Assembly: GCF_000454545.1 (NCBI RefSeq) | Contig: NZ_CM002139.1 | Span: 3,840,849-3,904,848, forward strand | DNA: 64,000 nt | Direction: 5' to 3' | Source: Xanthomonas cassavae CFBP 4642 | Lineage (GTDB): Bacteria > Pseudomonadota > Gammaproteobacteria > Xanthomonadales > Xanthomonadaceae | Part shown: positions 37,489-47,215 of the stretch, piece by piece | Numbering within the stretch: the first letter of the stretch is position 1 | Layout: each line of letters begins with the position of its first letter | Translations under genes and position numbers: made by a program | Notes under the pieces: generated by a model | Databases searched by the model: none | What the model was told of the DNA's origin: nothing | Seen by the model: only the letters and a program-made list of their open reading frames with translations

Positions 37489-38559
37489 ATGACCCAGACA
37501 CGTTCGTTGAACCAGTATCGTCTGCTCGGCCGCTCCGGGCTGCGCGTCTCGCCGCTCTCGCTGGGCACCATGACCTTCGGCGAAGAATGGGGCTGGGGCG
37601 CCGATGCCAAGGAGGCCGAGCGCATCTTCGCCGCCTACGCCGAGCGCGGCGGCAACGTGATCGACACCGCGGTCAACTACACCAACGGCGGCGCCGAGCG
37701 CATCGTCGGCAAGCTGATCAGGAAGCGTCGCGAGCGCTTCGTGCTGGCCACCAAGTTCACCATGGCGCGCGATGCGGACAACATCAACTCCGGCGGCAAT
37801 CACCGCCTGAACCTGATCCGTTCGGTCGAGACCAGCCTGCGTCAGCTCGACACCGATCGCATCGACCTGCTGTACCTGCATGCCTGGGATTTCACCACCT
37901 CGCCGGAGGAAGTGATGCGCGGGCTGGATCACCTGGTGCAATCGGGCAAGGTGCTGTACCTGGGCATCTGCAATACCTCGGCCTGGCGTGTAGCGCAACT
38001 GCAGACCCTGGCCGACCTGCGCGGCTGGGCGCCGCTGGTGGCGCTGCAGATCGAATACAGCCTGGTCGAACGCAGCGTCGAACACGAACTGATGCCGATG
38101 GCGCGCGAGCTGGGCCTGGGCGTGTTGCCGTGGTCGCCGTTGGGCGGCGGCATCCTGACCGGCAAGTACAGCCGCGATGATCTGTCTGACGACAATGCCG
38201 CAGAGGTGGCGACCAGCCGCAAGGGCGTGATTGCCTCCACCGGTCATCTCAACGCACGTTCGCTGGACATCGCCGATGTGGTCGGCAGCATCGCCGAGGA
38301 ACTGGGCGCCTCGCGCTCGCAGGTGGCGCTGGCCTGGACCTTGCAACATCCTGCGGTGGTCTCGCCGTTGGTGGGTGCGCGCACGCTGCAGCAGGCCGAA
38401 GACAACTTCGGCGCGCTGGACATCGTGTTCAGCGACGAGCAGCTGGCCCGCCTGGATCAGGCCAGTGCGCTGGCGCCGATCTTCCCCGAACGCTTCATCG
38501 GCCGGCCGATGGCGCAGCAGTTGATCTACGGCACGCATGCATTGCAGCTGCGCAGCTGA
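37489..38559 (+). CDS. Aldo/keto reductase
   Basis: A 356-residue NADPH-dependent TIM-barrel oxidoreductase. The catalytic tetrad is D59, Y64 (VIDTAVNYTNGG), K89 (LATKFTM) and H131 (LLYLHAWD). The cofactor-binding end has LPWSPLGGGILTGKYSR and VVSPLVGARTLQQAEDN. It is followed by remnants of an NTF2-like gene, an Atu4866-like gene and an SDR, a set that often travels together as a small redox cluster. The substrate is unknown. Confidence 0.93.
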   Translation: MTQTRSLNQYRLLGRSGLRVSPLSLGTMTFGEEWGWGADAKEAERIFAAYAERGGNVIDTAVNYTNGGAERIVGKLIRKRRERFVLATKFTMARDADNINSGGNHRLNLIRSVETSLRQLDTDRIDLLYLHAWDFTTSPEEVMRGLDHLVQSGKVLYLGICNTSAWRVAQLQTLADLRGWAPLVALQIEYSLVERSVEHELMPMARELGLGVLPWSPLGGGILTGKYSRDDLSDDNAAEVATSRKGVIASTGHLNARSLDIADVVGSIAEELGASRSQVALAWTLQHPAVVSPLVGARTLQQAEDNFGALDIVFSDEQLARLDQASALAPIFPERFIGRPMAQQLIYGTHALQLRS

Positions 38560-38574
38560 GACCGGAGTGACCGC

Positions 38575-38784
38575 ATGAGCAGATCGTCCACCTTCGCAGC
38601 GTCACTGTTGATCGCCGTGGCGTGCATCGCGGGCACCGGAGCCACCGCCCCGGCGGCGGCGGCCGACAGCTGCGTCGACCAGGCGCTGCAGCCTTGCAAC
38701 AAGCGCATCGTCGATGCGGCCTTTCCACGCTGGGAAGCCGGTGGCGGCAACCCCGCCCAACTCGAACGCAGGACACGCCGATGA
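38575..38784 (+). pseudogene. Truncated NTF2/SnoaL-like secreted protein
   Basis: Sixty-nine residues: a signal peptide (MSRSSTFAASLLIAVACIAG, ending near AAAA), then DSCVDQALQPCNKRIVDAAFPRWEAGGGN. This resembles the first helix of an NTF2-like (SnoaL) domain. The rest of that domain is missing, and the frame ends in basic residues at an ATGA overlap with the next gene. I read it as the 5' remnant left by a deletion. A genuine small secreted peptide is the alternative. Confidence 0.5.
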
Positions 38785-39173
38785 CCGATGCGCGCATGGG
38801 CATCGCCGTGGCCATGGCGCTTGGCGCCGGTGCGGCGGTGGCCTGCCATGCCGCCGCCATGGCCAGCGCCGCCCACCCCGCACCCCGCACCCCGACATCC
38901 TCGTCCTTGCCGGAACACACGCCCATGCAAACACCCCCCTACCTCGGCATGTGGGTCACCGGCGACGGCAGGATCCGCCAGGCCTTGCTGGCCAACGGCC
39001 GCTACGACGAAGCGCGCGATGCACGCCAAAGCGCCTATCAGCGCCGTTACGAAATCGCCGGCACCACCATCCGCTATTGGGATGACACCGGATTCACGGC
39101 CGATGGCCGTTTCGTCAGCCCCGACGAACTGCACCACGGCGGCATGATCTTCCATCGCGAACGGGCGGACTGA
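38781..39173 (+). CDS. Atu4866-domain protein
   Basis: A 130-residue protein with a hydrophobic N-terminus (MGIAVAMALGAGAAVACHAA) that could be a signal peptide. A compact beta-rich domain follows (PPYLGMWVTGDGRIRQALL, YEIAGTTIRYWDDTGFTADG, HGGMIFHR). This pattern matches the small Atu4866 family of unknown function. The start overlaps the end of the truncated gene upstream, so part of its N-terminus may be new sequence created by the same deletion. Confidence 0.65.
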   Translation: MTDARMGIAVAMALGAGAAVACHAAAMASAAHPAPRTPTSSSLPEHTPMQTPPYLGMWVTGDGRIRQALLANGRYDEARDARQSAYQRRYEIAGTTIRYWDDTGFTADGRFVSPDELHHGGMIFHRERAD

Positions 39174-39337
39174 CATGCCACCGCATCGCCGCAGTCCGCC
39201 GCACCGTCTTGTGACCTCCCCCGCGTTGCGCCGCGCATGGCGCAGGCGCTGCGCAGCCACGTTGCCGTCGTCTACGCAAACCGCTGAAAGCAGCGGCAAT
39301 TCTGTACCGACACCATCGCACCCCTCTCAAGGACACC

Positions 39338-40217
39338 ATGGAGACTGTCGTGATTTCAGGCGTCGGCTCGGGCATGGGCCTGCTCACTGCGCAAACGCCG
39401 ATCCGCGCCGGCGATGCGGTCTATGCGGGCGTGCGCGATCCGCATGGCCGCAGCACGGCCCGCCGGCAGGCGCTGGAGGCTTACGCCGGCGACCACGGCG
39501 GCTATGTGCAGGTGGTCGCTCTGGACATCCACCATGCGCACTCGTGCCAGGACGCAGTCGATGGCGTGGTCGCCGCGCACGGCCGCCTGGATGCGGTGAT
39601 CCACAACGCCGCGCATCTGTTCACCGGCAGCGCCGAGGGCTTCACCCCGGAGCAGCTGGCCGACAGTTTCGATACCAATGCGATAGGTGCGCACCGGCTC
39701 AACCGCGCAGCGCTGCCGCACCTGCGCCGCCAGGGCGATGGGGTGTTGCTGTACGTCGGCAGCACCATCACCCGCATCGTGGCGCCCTTCATGATGCCGT
39801 ACGTGGCCGGTATGCGCTGGACGCAGTGGCCGACACCACCGCCTAACAGGTGCAACCGCTGGGCATCGAGACGGTGATCGTCATGCCCGGCACCTTCATG
39901 GATGGCACCTCGCACTTTCAGACCGCGGTGCGCCCGGCCGAGCCGATGGAACAGGCTACGCCGCCGTGCAGCCGGAGGGGGACAGCTACGAGCCTGGCCT
40001 GCGCCGGCTGTTTCGCGATGGGCAACCGGCGCCGGTGCAGGCAGTGGCCGACGACATCGCGCGCGTGCTTGCGCTGCCCAAGGGTGCCAAGCCCCTGCGC
40101 ACCACTGTCGACTTGGCCGACTACGGCGCCGAAGCGGTCAACGCCGTGGTCGAGGCGCAGACCGAGCGCGTGTTCCGCATCATGGGCATGCAACGGTTAC
40201 GCGCCGTGACGCCGTGA
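39338..40217 (+). pseudogene. Short-chain dehydrogenase/reductase with three lesions
   Basis: An SDR gene whose pieces lie in successive frames. The first 150 or so codons are intact (SGVGSGMG cofactor loop, NAAHLF, STITRIVAPFMMPYVAG). At about 39806 the frame shifts just where the YxxxK lysine should be, consistent with loss of four bases. An in-frame TAA follows at 39843-39845 (TTA-stop-QVQPLGIETV). A further one-base loss at about 39957 moves the reading to the last frame (QPEGDSYEPGLRRLFRD to RLRAVTP). With the catalytic lysine gone, it is not functional. Confidence 0.85.
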
Positions 40218-40404
40218 TCTGCGTGGCATGTGGTGGGAGCAGGCATCACATGGCTGTCGCCCTGCAGGGCGGCAGCTGCCTGGGCGCGAGGAGTTTTTGC
40301 AACAGGACACGGGCGACATCGTCGTTGACCTTTGCCCCATGAGAAGCCGGCCCCATCGGCGGCCGGCGCCATCATTGCTGCAACCACCACATCCCTGCCA
40401 TCGC

Positions 40405-41043
40405 CTAACCCTCGCCTTCCGGCTCCAGCGCCTTGACCAGCACCGCCGCCTGCGTGCGGCTGTAGCAATCCAGCTTTTTCAGGATGGCGGTGACGTGCAC
40501 CTTGACGGTGTTTTCGGCCAGCCCCAGCTCATGGGCAATCTGCTTGTTGAGCAAACCGTCGGCCAGGCTCAGCAACACGCGGAACTGCTGCGGGGTGAGC
40601 TGGGCAAGCTTGGCGGCCAGCTGCGCATCGGCTTCGGAGCGTTCGGCCGTCATCGGCGGAAACCAGGTGCCGCCATCCAGCACGCTGGCCACGGCGGTGC
40701 CGATCGTTTCGGCCGGCGTGGACTTGGGAATGAAGCCGGCCGCACCGAACTGCTGCGCGCGCCGGATCACCCGCGGGTGATCGTTGGACGAGATCACCAC
40801 CACCGGGATGTCCGGATGCTCGCCACGCACATGCAGCAGCGCCGAGAAGCCGCGCGCGCCCGGCATGGCCAGATCCAGCAGCACCAGTTCGGCATGCGGA
40901 TGCGAGCGCAGCATCGTGCTCAGCGTGGCAGCGCTGGAGGCTTCCACGACCTGCGCCTGCGGCAGGGTCTGCTGCAGCACATGGATCACCGCAGCACGGA
41001 ACAACGGGTGGTCGTCGGCGACGAGAATGGTGAGATCGGCCAT
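40405..41043 (-). CDS. LuxR/NarL-family response regulator
   Basis: A 212-residue regulator. The receiver (about 4-120) has the acidic pair D10-D11, phosphoacceptor D57 (LVLLDLAMPG) and a lysine in FIPKS. A GerE-type HTH occupies about 145-205 (LTPQQFRVLLSLADGLLNKQIAHELG, shown here as NKQIAHELGLAENTVKVHV). ATG 41043 gives the normal N-terminus MADLTILVADDH. It follows the tctDE-type genes and binding protein by 40 bp on the same strand, so it may be the last gene of that operon. The hybrid kinase at 33.4 kb has no adjacent regulator and could be its partner. Confidence 0.92.
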   Translation of the reverse strand: MADLTILVADDHPLFRAAVIHVLQQTLPQAQVVEASSAATLSTMLRSHPHAELVLLDLAMPGARGFSALLHVRGEHPDIPVVVISSNDHPRVIRRAQQFGAAGFIPKSTPAETIGTAVASVLDGGTWFPPMTAERSEADAQLAAKLAQLTPQQFRVLLSLADGLLNKQIAHELGLAENTVKVHVTAILKKLDCYSRTQAAVLVKALEPEGEG

Positions 41044-41083
41044 GCGCCAAGTCTGGCACATGGGCGCAACCACTGCCGGTGTC

Positions 41084-42136
41084 CTAACGCGGCGGCTGCG
41101 TGCTCGCGCGCCAGGCCTCCAGAAACTGGCGTCGCTTGAATTTGTCCAGATACACCAGCAGGCCAGGGCCGAGCGGGATCGGCCGGAACGGTGGTTGCGC
41201 CGAACCGCCGCGACCGCCGGCCGCCGGCAGGATCGGCATCAGCCGCGCTTCGCGCGACAGCACCTGCTGGCCGCGCGGCGACAGCAGGTAGTCCAGGAAC
41301 CTGCGCGCCTCGGGCGCATGCGGTGCGGTCTTGGGAATCACCGCGGTGCGCAGCGCCACCAGCGTGTAGTCCTGCGGCTGCACGATCCCCAGCGGCGCGC
41401 CGGCATCGATGCGCGTCTGCGCGTAGGACCCGAGCACGTTGTAGGCCAGCAACAACTCGCCGCGGCTGACGCGATCGAGCAGGGTCCCGGTGCGCTCTTC
41501 CAGCCTGACCTGGTTTGCCCCCAACGCGGCCAGCAGCGCGCCGGCGATGCTGCCCACCTGGCCGTCCTGGGTGGCGAACAGATAGCCCACGCCACTGCGC
41601 TCCACATCGTAGGTACCCACCTTGCCGCGCAATGGCGCATCCGGTGCGCGCAGCAGTGCCAGCAACTGGCGCCGTGTGCGCGGCACTCGCGCGGGATCGA
41701 GCTTGCGCGTGTTGTAGACGATGGCAACCGGCTCGTAGCTGATGCCGAACACCTCGTGCCGCCACTGCGCCCAGGCCGGCAACGCCTCGGTTTGCGCAGA
41801 ACGGTGCGCCAGTGCGTGGCCATCGTTCACCAGCTTGGTCTGCAGATCCATGCTGGCACTGATCAGCATGTCCGCCTGAATCGCGTTTCCGCCCGGGTGC
41901 AGGTAGTGATCGTAAATGTCCCAGGCAATCACGTCCTCGTACACCACTTCGGTGCTGGGATGCAGGCGCTGGTAGTCCTGGATCACCGCCGCAAACACCT
42001 CCAGGTCGGTGGAGCCCTGCACGCGCAGCTGCGCCTGTGCGACGCCGCGTGCCGGAAACCGTCGCACGTCGCCCGGCGCCGCAGCAGCAACACCTTGCAG
42101 CAGCAACAACACCAGTAGCCATGCCGCACGCATCAT
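41084..42136 (-). CDS. Periplasmic substrate-binding protein linked to a two-component system
   Basis: A 350-residue extracellular solute-binding protein of the iron/thiamine-type type 2 fold. It has a signal peptide (MMRAAWLLVLLLLQGVAAAA), then LRVQGSTDLEVFAAVIQDYQ, ADMLISASMDLQTKLV and GISYEPVAIVYNTRKL. ATG 42136 overlaps the kinase stop by 4 bp, so it is translationally coupled to the kinase gene. No ABC permease or ATPase is nearby. It therefore probably works as a co-sensor that presents ligand to the kinase rather than in uptake. Confidence 0.85.
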   Translation of the reverse strand: MMRAAWLLVLLLLQGVAAAAPGDVRRFPARGVAQAQLRVQGSTDLEVFAAVIQDYQRLHPSTEVVYEDVIAWDIYDHYLHPGGNAIQADMLISASMDLQTKLVNDGHALAHRSAQTEALPAWAQWRHEVFGISYEPVAIVYNTRKLDPARVPRTRRQLLALLRAPDAPLRGKVGTYDVERSGVGYLFATQDGQVGSIAGALLAALGANQVRLEERTGTLLDRVSRGELLLAYNVLGSYAQTRIDAGAPLGIVQPQDYTLVALRTAVIPKTAPHAPEARRFLDYLLSPRGQQVLSREARLMPILPAAGGRGGSAQPPFRPIPLGPGLLVYLDKFKRRQFLEAWRASTQPPR

Positions 42137-43518
42137 GCGTTTCCTCCAGGAAAATGCAGCGAGGCGATCAGGCCACCGCCGATCCGGTTGGCCAGATCGA
42201 TGTGCCCGCCATGCGCCTGCACCACGCGCTTGACGATGGCCAGCCCCAGCCCGGCGCCGCCGGCAGGTGCGTCCGGACCGCGTACGAACCGCTCGAACAC
42301 GCGCTCGGCTTCGGCGGCCGGGATGCCGGGGCCATGGTCGGCGATGGTGAGCACGTGCTGATGTCCGTCGCTGGTCAGAGCCACCTGCAGCGGCGCGCCA
42401 CCGCCGTACTTGCAGGCGTTGTCGATCAGGTTCTTGAGCGCTTCGCGTAGCAGCAGCGCATCGCCACGCAGCAGCGCCGGTTGCGAGTCGATGGCCAATT
42501 GCACGCGCGGTGCGCCCTCGCTGCGCGGCAAGGCCTCGTGCAGCGCCTGGTGCAGTACCTCGGCCAGATCCACGGTGGCGAAGCGCTGCAGGTTGGCGCG
42601 ATGGATCACGCTGGCATCGCTGAGCAACTGGTTGAGCAAGCGGCTCATGTGGCTGGCGTTGCGCTCGATCGCGGCCAGGCTGCGCTGCATCTCGCGCGGG
42701 TCGTCGTCGTCCATGGCCAGCTGCGCCTGCGCACGCAAGGCGGCCAGCGGCGTGCGCATCTGGTGCGCGGCTTCGGCCATGAACGCACGCAAGGTCTCGT
42801 TGCTGGACGACAGCCGCGCCATGAAGCGATTGAGCGCGGTCACCATCAGCTGCATTTCCTGCGGCGCCGGCACGCTCAGGGGCTTGAGGTCGGACGGCTC
42901 GCGCCGCGACAGATCGCGCTCGATCCGTTGCAACGGTCGCAACGCGCGGTACACGCCCAGCCACACCAGGCCCAGCGCCAGCAGCGACAACACCCCGATC
43001 GCGATCAAGGCATTGAGCACCACATCGCGCGCCACCGCATCGCGTGCACGCCTGGTCTGGCCGACCTGCACGCGCACCTCGCCCTGCTCGGAGGCGGAAG
43101 CCACCCGATGCATCACCACCGCAAAGCGCACCGGCTCGCCGCTGTACTGCGCATCGAACAGCACCGGCCGCTCATCGCTGGGGGGCTGCGCCGGCAGCGG
43201 CAAGGTGTCCTCGCCGGTGATGGTACGGCCCTGCGCATCGAAGACGCGATAGAACACACGATCTTCCGGCGCCATGCCGAGCAGGTCCAGCGAGGCATAC
43301 GGCAGATCCACCTGCCAGTCGCCACCGACCAATGCCACGCTGTCGATGATGGACAGCGCCGACGACACCAGCAGGTGGTCATAGGAACGATTGGCCGCGC
43401 GCTCGCCGTAATCGCGCGCGGCAAAGAACAGCACCACCGCGCCCAGCAGCGACAGGCTGCCCAGGTACAGCAGCAAGGTGCGCCGGATCGACGGCGCCGC
43501 CGTCAGCGGCTCAGCCAT
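42133..43518 (-). CDS. TctE-like sensor histidine kinase
   Basis: A 461-residue inner membrane kinase. Helices lie at about 14-33 and 168-188 with a periplasmic TctE-type N domain between them. A HAMP-like linker, HisKA with H252 (EAAHQMRTPLAALR) and HATPase motifs (NLIDNACKYGG, DHGPGIP, GGAGLGLAIVKRV) follow. The start overlaps the regulator gene by 8 bp. TctDE systems control tricarboxylate uptake in Salmonella and pseudomonads. The divergent porin and CitMHS carrier genes fit citrate sensing. Confidence 0.92.
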   Translation of the reverse strand: MAEPLTAAPSIRRTLLLYLGSLSLLGAVVLFFAARDYGERAANRSYDHLLVSSALSIIDSVALVGGDWQVDLPYASLDLLGMAPEDRVFYRVFDAQGRTITGEDTLPLPAQPPSDERPVLFDAQYSGEPVRFAVVMHRVASASEQGEVRVQVGQTRRARDAVARDVVLNALIAIGVLSLLALGLVWLGVYRALRPLQRIERDLSRREPSDLKPLSVPAPQEMQLMVTALNRFMARLSSSNETLRAFMAEAAHQMRTPLAALRAQAQLAMDDDDPREMQRSLAAIERNASHMSRLLNQLLSDASVIHRANLQRFATVDLAEVLHQALHEALPRSEGAPRVQLAIDSQPALLRGDALLLREALKNLIDNACKYGGGAPLQVALTSDGHQHVLTIADHGPGIPAAEAERVFERFVRGPDAPAGGAGLGLAIVKRVVQAHGGHIDLANRIGGGLIASLHFPGGNA

Positions 43519-44212
43519 CGCTACCCGGCTCCACCGGTGCATGCGGGTCGGCTCCTTCCAGCTTGTAGCCGGTGCCGCGCACGGTGACGATGCGCAACGG
43601 CGCGCTTGCCAGCTTGCGCCGCAGACGGCCCACATACAGCTCGATCGCATTGGGTCCGGCATCGTCGTCGAAGCCGAACAGGCCGTTGCCGATCTCGTCC
43701 TTGCCCACCACCTGCCCCAGGCGCCCGATCAGGATTTCCAGCAGACGGTATTCGCGGTTGGGCAGTTCGATCGGCGCGCCATCGAGGGTCACCGTATGTG
43801 CGGCGTTGTCGAACACAAATCTGCCGATCTGCACCACCTCGCTGGCCTGGCCACGATTGCGCCGCAGCAGCACGCGACAGCGCGCTTCGAACTCGCGGAA
43901 ATCGAACGGCTTGCCCAGGTAGTCGTCGGCGCCGACATCCAGTGCCTGCACGCGATCTTCGATGCCGTCGCGCGCGGTCAGCATCAGCACCGGCGTGGTG
44001 TCGCCACGCTCGCGCATCCCGGCCAACACGCGCAGACCGTCGAGCTTGGGCAGGCCGATATCCAGCACCACCAGATCGAAACTCTGATAGCGCAACACGC
44101 TGGCTGCCGCCACCCCATCGGCCTGCCAATCCACCGCATGCCCGCTACGACGCATCCGCCGCACGATGGCATCGGCGAGGTCGGCATTGTCTTCGACTAG
44201 GAGCAGGCGCAT
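43511..44212 (-). CDS. OmpR/TctD-family response regulator
   Basis: A 233-residue regulator. The receiver has D51 (VVLDIGLPKLDGL) and K101 (GKPFDFREFEAR). The winged-helix DNA-binding domain ends in YVGRLRRKLASAPLRIVTVRG and GTGYKLEG. It is the first gene of a minus-strand operon with the kinase, binding protein and perhaps the LuxR gene. It diverges from the porin-CitMHS pair, its likely targets. Confidence 0.94.
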   Translation of the reverse strand: MRLLLVEDNADLADAIVRRMRRSGHAVDWQADGVAAASVLRYQSFDLVVLDIGLPKLDGLRVLAGMRERGDTTPVLMLTARDGIEDRVQALDVGADDYLGKPFDFREFEARCRVLLRRNRGQASEVVQIGRFVFDNAAHTVTLDGAPIELPNREYRLLEILIGRLGQVVGKDEIGNGLFGFDDDAGPNAIELYVGRLRRKLASAPLRIVTVRGTGYKLEGADPHAPVEPGSDG

Positions 44213-44215
44213 GGG

Positions 44216-44356
44216 GCGGGGATTCGTGAATGGGGATTGGGGATTGGTAACAGCGCTTGGTCGCGGCCGGAAGGTAACAGGCCGCGCACACAAAAGCTCG
44301 CCGCTGTTGCAACTCTGCTTTACGAATCCCAAATCCCGACTCCCCAATCCCCGCCC
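44216..44356. repeat. Heptamer repeat pair between tctD-like gene and porin
   Basis: GGGGATT/GGGATTC units at about 44216-44247 and inverted units (ACGAATCCC, AAATCCC, CTCCCCAATCCCC) at about 44321-44356. It is the same family as at 3.1, 47.2 and 49.4 kb. It lies in the divergent promoter region, about 110 bp before the porin start. Confidence 0.7.
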
Positions 44357-44467
44357 CTCCAACGACAGGTCCATGACAGCTTCCCGGGACTAGGCTGCTG
44401 CCGACGCGCCGCCGCGGTTATGCGGTGCATCGCTGAACGTGATTCACACATGTACCTGGGAGGGTCT

Positions 44468-45661
44468 GTGAACAACGACACTTTGCGTCTGCGTGCTTTC
44501 ACCGCCTGCGCGGCGATCTGCCTGGCACCGGCGACGCATGCAGCCAATGAGGGCGGCCCGGTCACTGCCGAAGTGGGCGGGCGTGTGCATTGGGACTTCA
44601 CCATGTTCGACAACGACGACCGTGGTACGCCCGAGCGCAACGACACCCAGTTCCGCCGCATCTGGCTGGATGTCGCCGGTAAGTTCTACGGGTTCAACTA
44701 CAAGGCCGAGGCGGAATTCGCCGGCCTGCAGTACGAACCCGGCAGCCGCGGCATCCTGGCACGCGATGTCTATATCGCCAGGAAGTTCGCGGCCGGCACG
44801 CTGACCGTGGGGCAGTTCAAGCAGTACTTCTCGCTGGACGACCGCACCGGCTCCAACTACGGTCCGTTCCTGGAACGCGGCTATGCGGCCACCACACTGG
44901 CGCCGATCTACCGCAAGGCGATCTCCTGGCAGGCCAATCGCCCGGATGCGACCTGGTCCACGGCACTCTACAGCCTGGAAAGCATCGACAATTCGGCCAC
45001 CAAGGGTCGCGCATTGGGTACGCGCCTGACCTTCGCACCGGAAATGGGCGAGGCGCGCCTGCGTCATCTGGGTGTCTCCCTGGCGCACGAGCGCTACGCG
45101 CATCCCGGCAGCGCCGGCACGGCGCCGCTGCTGATCCGCCCGCGCCCGGAAAACGATCTGGCCAACAACAGCCGCATCACCCTGGCACGGTTTGCCGATG
45201 GCCGCGATACCGATTTCGACAAGTGGTCGCTGGAGTATGCCGAAGTGCTGGGCCCATGGTCGTGGCAGAGCGAATTCAGCGGCGGCCTGCTCGACGATGG
45301 CAGCCAGCATGCCAAGCTGCTGGCCAGCTATGGCCTGGTCAGCTGGTTCGTCACCGGCGAATCGCGCGGCTACGACCGCAAGACCGGTCGCTTCAGCCGC
45401 ATCGCCACGCCCAACCACCGCCATGGCGCGTTCGAACTGGCCTTGCGCTACGACTACATGCGCGGCGACCAGCACCTGGATGGCCAGCCCAATTTCATCG
45501 ATGCCAGCACCCAGTCGTGGACGCTGGGCGGCAACTGGTATTTCAAACCAAACCTGCGGGTGATGCTCAACGTCATCGATAGCCGCAACCGCGACCGCAC
45601 CATGAATGCAGTGGTGGACCACACGCTGGCGATGACCGGCCGCTTCCAGTACGACTTCTGA
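44468..45661 (+). CDS. OprO/OprP-family porin linked to the citrate regulon
   Basis: A 397-residue outer membrane porin of the phosphate-selective porin O/P family. The GTG at 44468 is preferred: it follows a GGGAGGG site by four bases and starts a plausible signal peptide (VNNDTLRLRAFTACAAICLA, cut near THA). An in-frame ATG at 44450 lacks such a site. Family features are RRIWLDVAGKFYGFNYKAEAE split by turns, GQFKQYFSLDD and a C-terminal strand ending FQYDF. It lies 217 bp before the CitMHS gene, so it probably admits citrate or a similar anion. Confidence 0.88.
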   Translation: MNNDTLRLRAFTACAAICLAPATHAANEGGPVTAEVGGRVHWDFTMFDNDDRGTPERNDTQFRRIWLDVAGKFYGFNYKAEAEFAGLQYEPGSRGILARDVYIARKFAAGTLTVGQFKQYFSLDDRTGSNYGPFLERGYAATTLAPIYRKAISWQANRPDATWSTALYSLESIDNSATKGRALGTRLTFAPEMGEARLRHLGVSLAHERYAHPGSAGTAPLLIRPRPENDLANNSRITLARFADGRDTDFDKWSLEYAEVLGPWSWQSEFSGGLLDDGSQHAKLLASYGLVSWFVTGESRGYDRKTGRFSRIATPNHRHGAFELALRYDYMRGDQHLDGQPNFIDASTQSWTLGGNWYFKPNLRVMLNVIDSRNRDRTMNAVVDHTLAMTGRFQYDF

Positions 45662-45878
45662 TGCACCGCACTGTCGCTTCAATGGCCAGCGTAACGGCTG
45701 CATGCCGCATGGCCCTGCGGTCACGGCGCAGTGCCTGCAGCGCGGCGATGCGTCTTCAACACGCAGACGCACGCGCACTGCCCTGCGCACCTGCGCATCC
45801 GTCTCGCCATCGCCGTGCCCTCTGCGCTGCGCTGTGTTTCACCCTCCCCCTGCTGCACGCCCCAAAGGATTCGCCCGC

Positions 45879-47207
45879 ATGCTGACCGCGCTCGGTTTCG
45901 GAATGGTGATCACTTTCATGTACCTGATCATGAGCAAGCGGCTGTCGCCGCTGGTGGCTCTGATCACGGTGCCGATCGTGTTCGCACTGCTGGGCGGCTT
46001 CGGCACCGGCATCAACGAGATGATGCTCGATGGCATCAAGAAGATCGCGCCCACCGGTGTGATGCTGATGTTCGCCATCCTCTACTTCGGGGTGATGATC
46101 GATGCGGGCCTGTTCGATCCGCTGGTCGGGCGCATCCTGCGCCTGGTCAAGGGCGACCCGCTGAAGATCGTGATGGGCACGGCGATCCTGGCGATGCTGA
46201 TCTCGCTCGATGGCGACGGCTCCACCACCTACATGATCACCGTGTCGGCAATGCTGCCGTTGTACCAACGCCTGGGCATGAACGCACTCAACCTCACCTG
46301 CGTGACCATCCTGGCCAGCGGCGTGATGAACCTGACCCCGTGGGGCGGCCCCACGGCGCGTGCCGCCACTGCCCTGCATGTGGATCCGGCCGATGTGTTC
46401 GTGCCGCTGGTGCCGGCGATGGCGATGGCGATCGCCGGCATCCTCATGCTGGCCTGGTATCTGGGCATGCGCGAACGGCACCGCCTGGGCGTGGTGCGCC
46501 TGCCGGCCGACGGCAACTGGCTGGACACCAGCATCCCCGAAGAAAGCGATGCACTGCCGCGCGTGGAAGACACTGAGGACATGAAGCGACCCAAGCTGCT
46601 ATGGGTGAACCTGCTCCTGACCCTGGCGCTGATGGCCGCGCTGGTGGTCGGCGTGCTGCCGATGCCGGTATTGTTCATGATCGGCTTCGCGCTGGCGCTG
46701 ATGATCAACTACCCCAACCTGGCCGAGCAGCGCCGCCGTCTGGTCAACCATGCAGGCAATGTGTTGTCGGTGGTGTCGCTGATCTTCGCTGCCGGCATCT
46801 TCACCGGCATCCTGTCCAATACCGGCATGGTCGAAGCGATGTCGCGCAGTTTTCTCGCCATCATTCCCGACAGCTGGGGTCCGTACCTGGCGGTGATCAC
46901 CGCCATCGTCAGCATGCCGTTCACGTTCTTCATGTCCAACGACGCGTTCTATTTCGGCGTGCTGCCGATCCTGTCCGAAGCCGCTGGCCACTACGGCATC
47001 ACCCCGGTGGAAATGGCGCGCGCCTCGCTGGCCGGCCAGCCGGTGCACCTGCTCAGTCCCCTGGTGCCCTCGACCTACCTGCTGGTGGGCCTGGCCAAGG
47101 TCGACTTCGCCGACCACCAACGCTTCACGCTGAAGTGGGCGGTGCTGATCTCGCTGGTGATGCTGGGCGGCGGGTTGGTGTTTGGCTTGTTTCCGTTGGC
47201 GCGCTGA
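45879..47207 (+). CDS. CitMHS-family citrate-metal symporter
   Basis: A 442-residue inner membrane carrier with about twelve hydrophobic segments. Family signs are the start MLTALGFGMVITFMYLIMSK, SLDGDGSTTYMITVSAML, NLTPWGGPTARAATAL and MPFTFFMSNDAFYFGVLPIL. CitM/CitH proteins take up citrate in complex with divalent metal. ATG 45879 matches the conserved N-terminus. Its promoter region and porin partner are next to the TctD-like regulator. Confidence 0.93.
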   Translation: MLTALGFGMVITFMYLIMSKRLSPLVALITVPIVFALLGGFGTGINEMMLDGIKKIAPTGVMLMFAILYFGVMIDAGLFDPLVGRILRLVKGDPLKIVMGTAILAMLISLDGDGSTTYMITVSAMLPLYQRLGMNALNLTCVTILASGVMNLTPWGGPTARAATALHVDPADVFVPLVPAMAMAIAGILMLAWYLGMRERHRLGVVRLPADGNWLDTSIPEESDALPRVEDTEDMKRPKLLWVNLLLTLALMAALVVGVLPMPVLFMIGFALALMINYPNLAEQRRRLVNHAGNVLSVVSLIFAAGIFTGILSNTGMVEAMSRSFLAIIPDSWGPYLAVITAIVSMPFTFFMSNDAFYFGVLPILSEAAGHYGITPVEMARASLAGQPVHLLSPLVPSTYLLVGLAKVDFADHQRFTLKWAVLISLVMLGGGLVFGLFPLAR

Positions 47208-47215
47208 CCTCCGCC

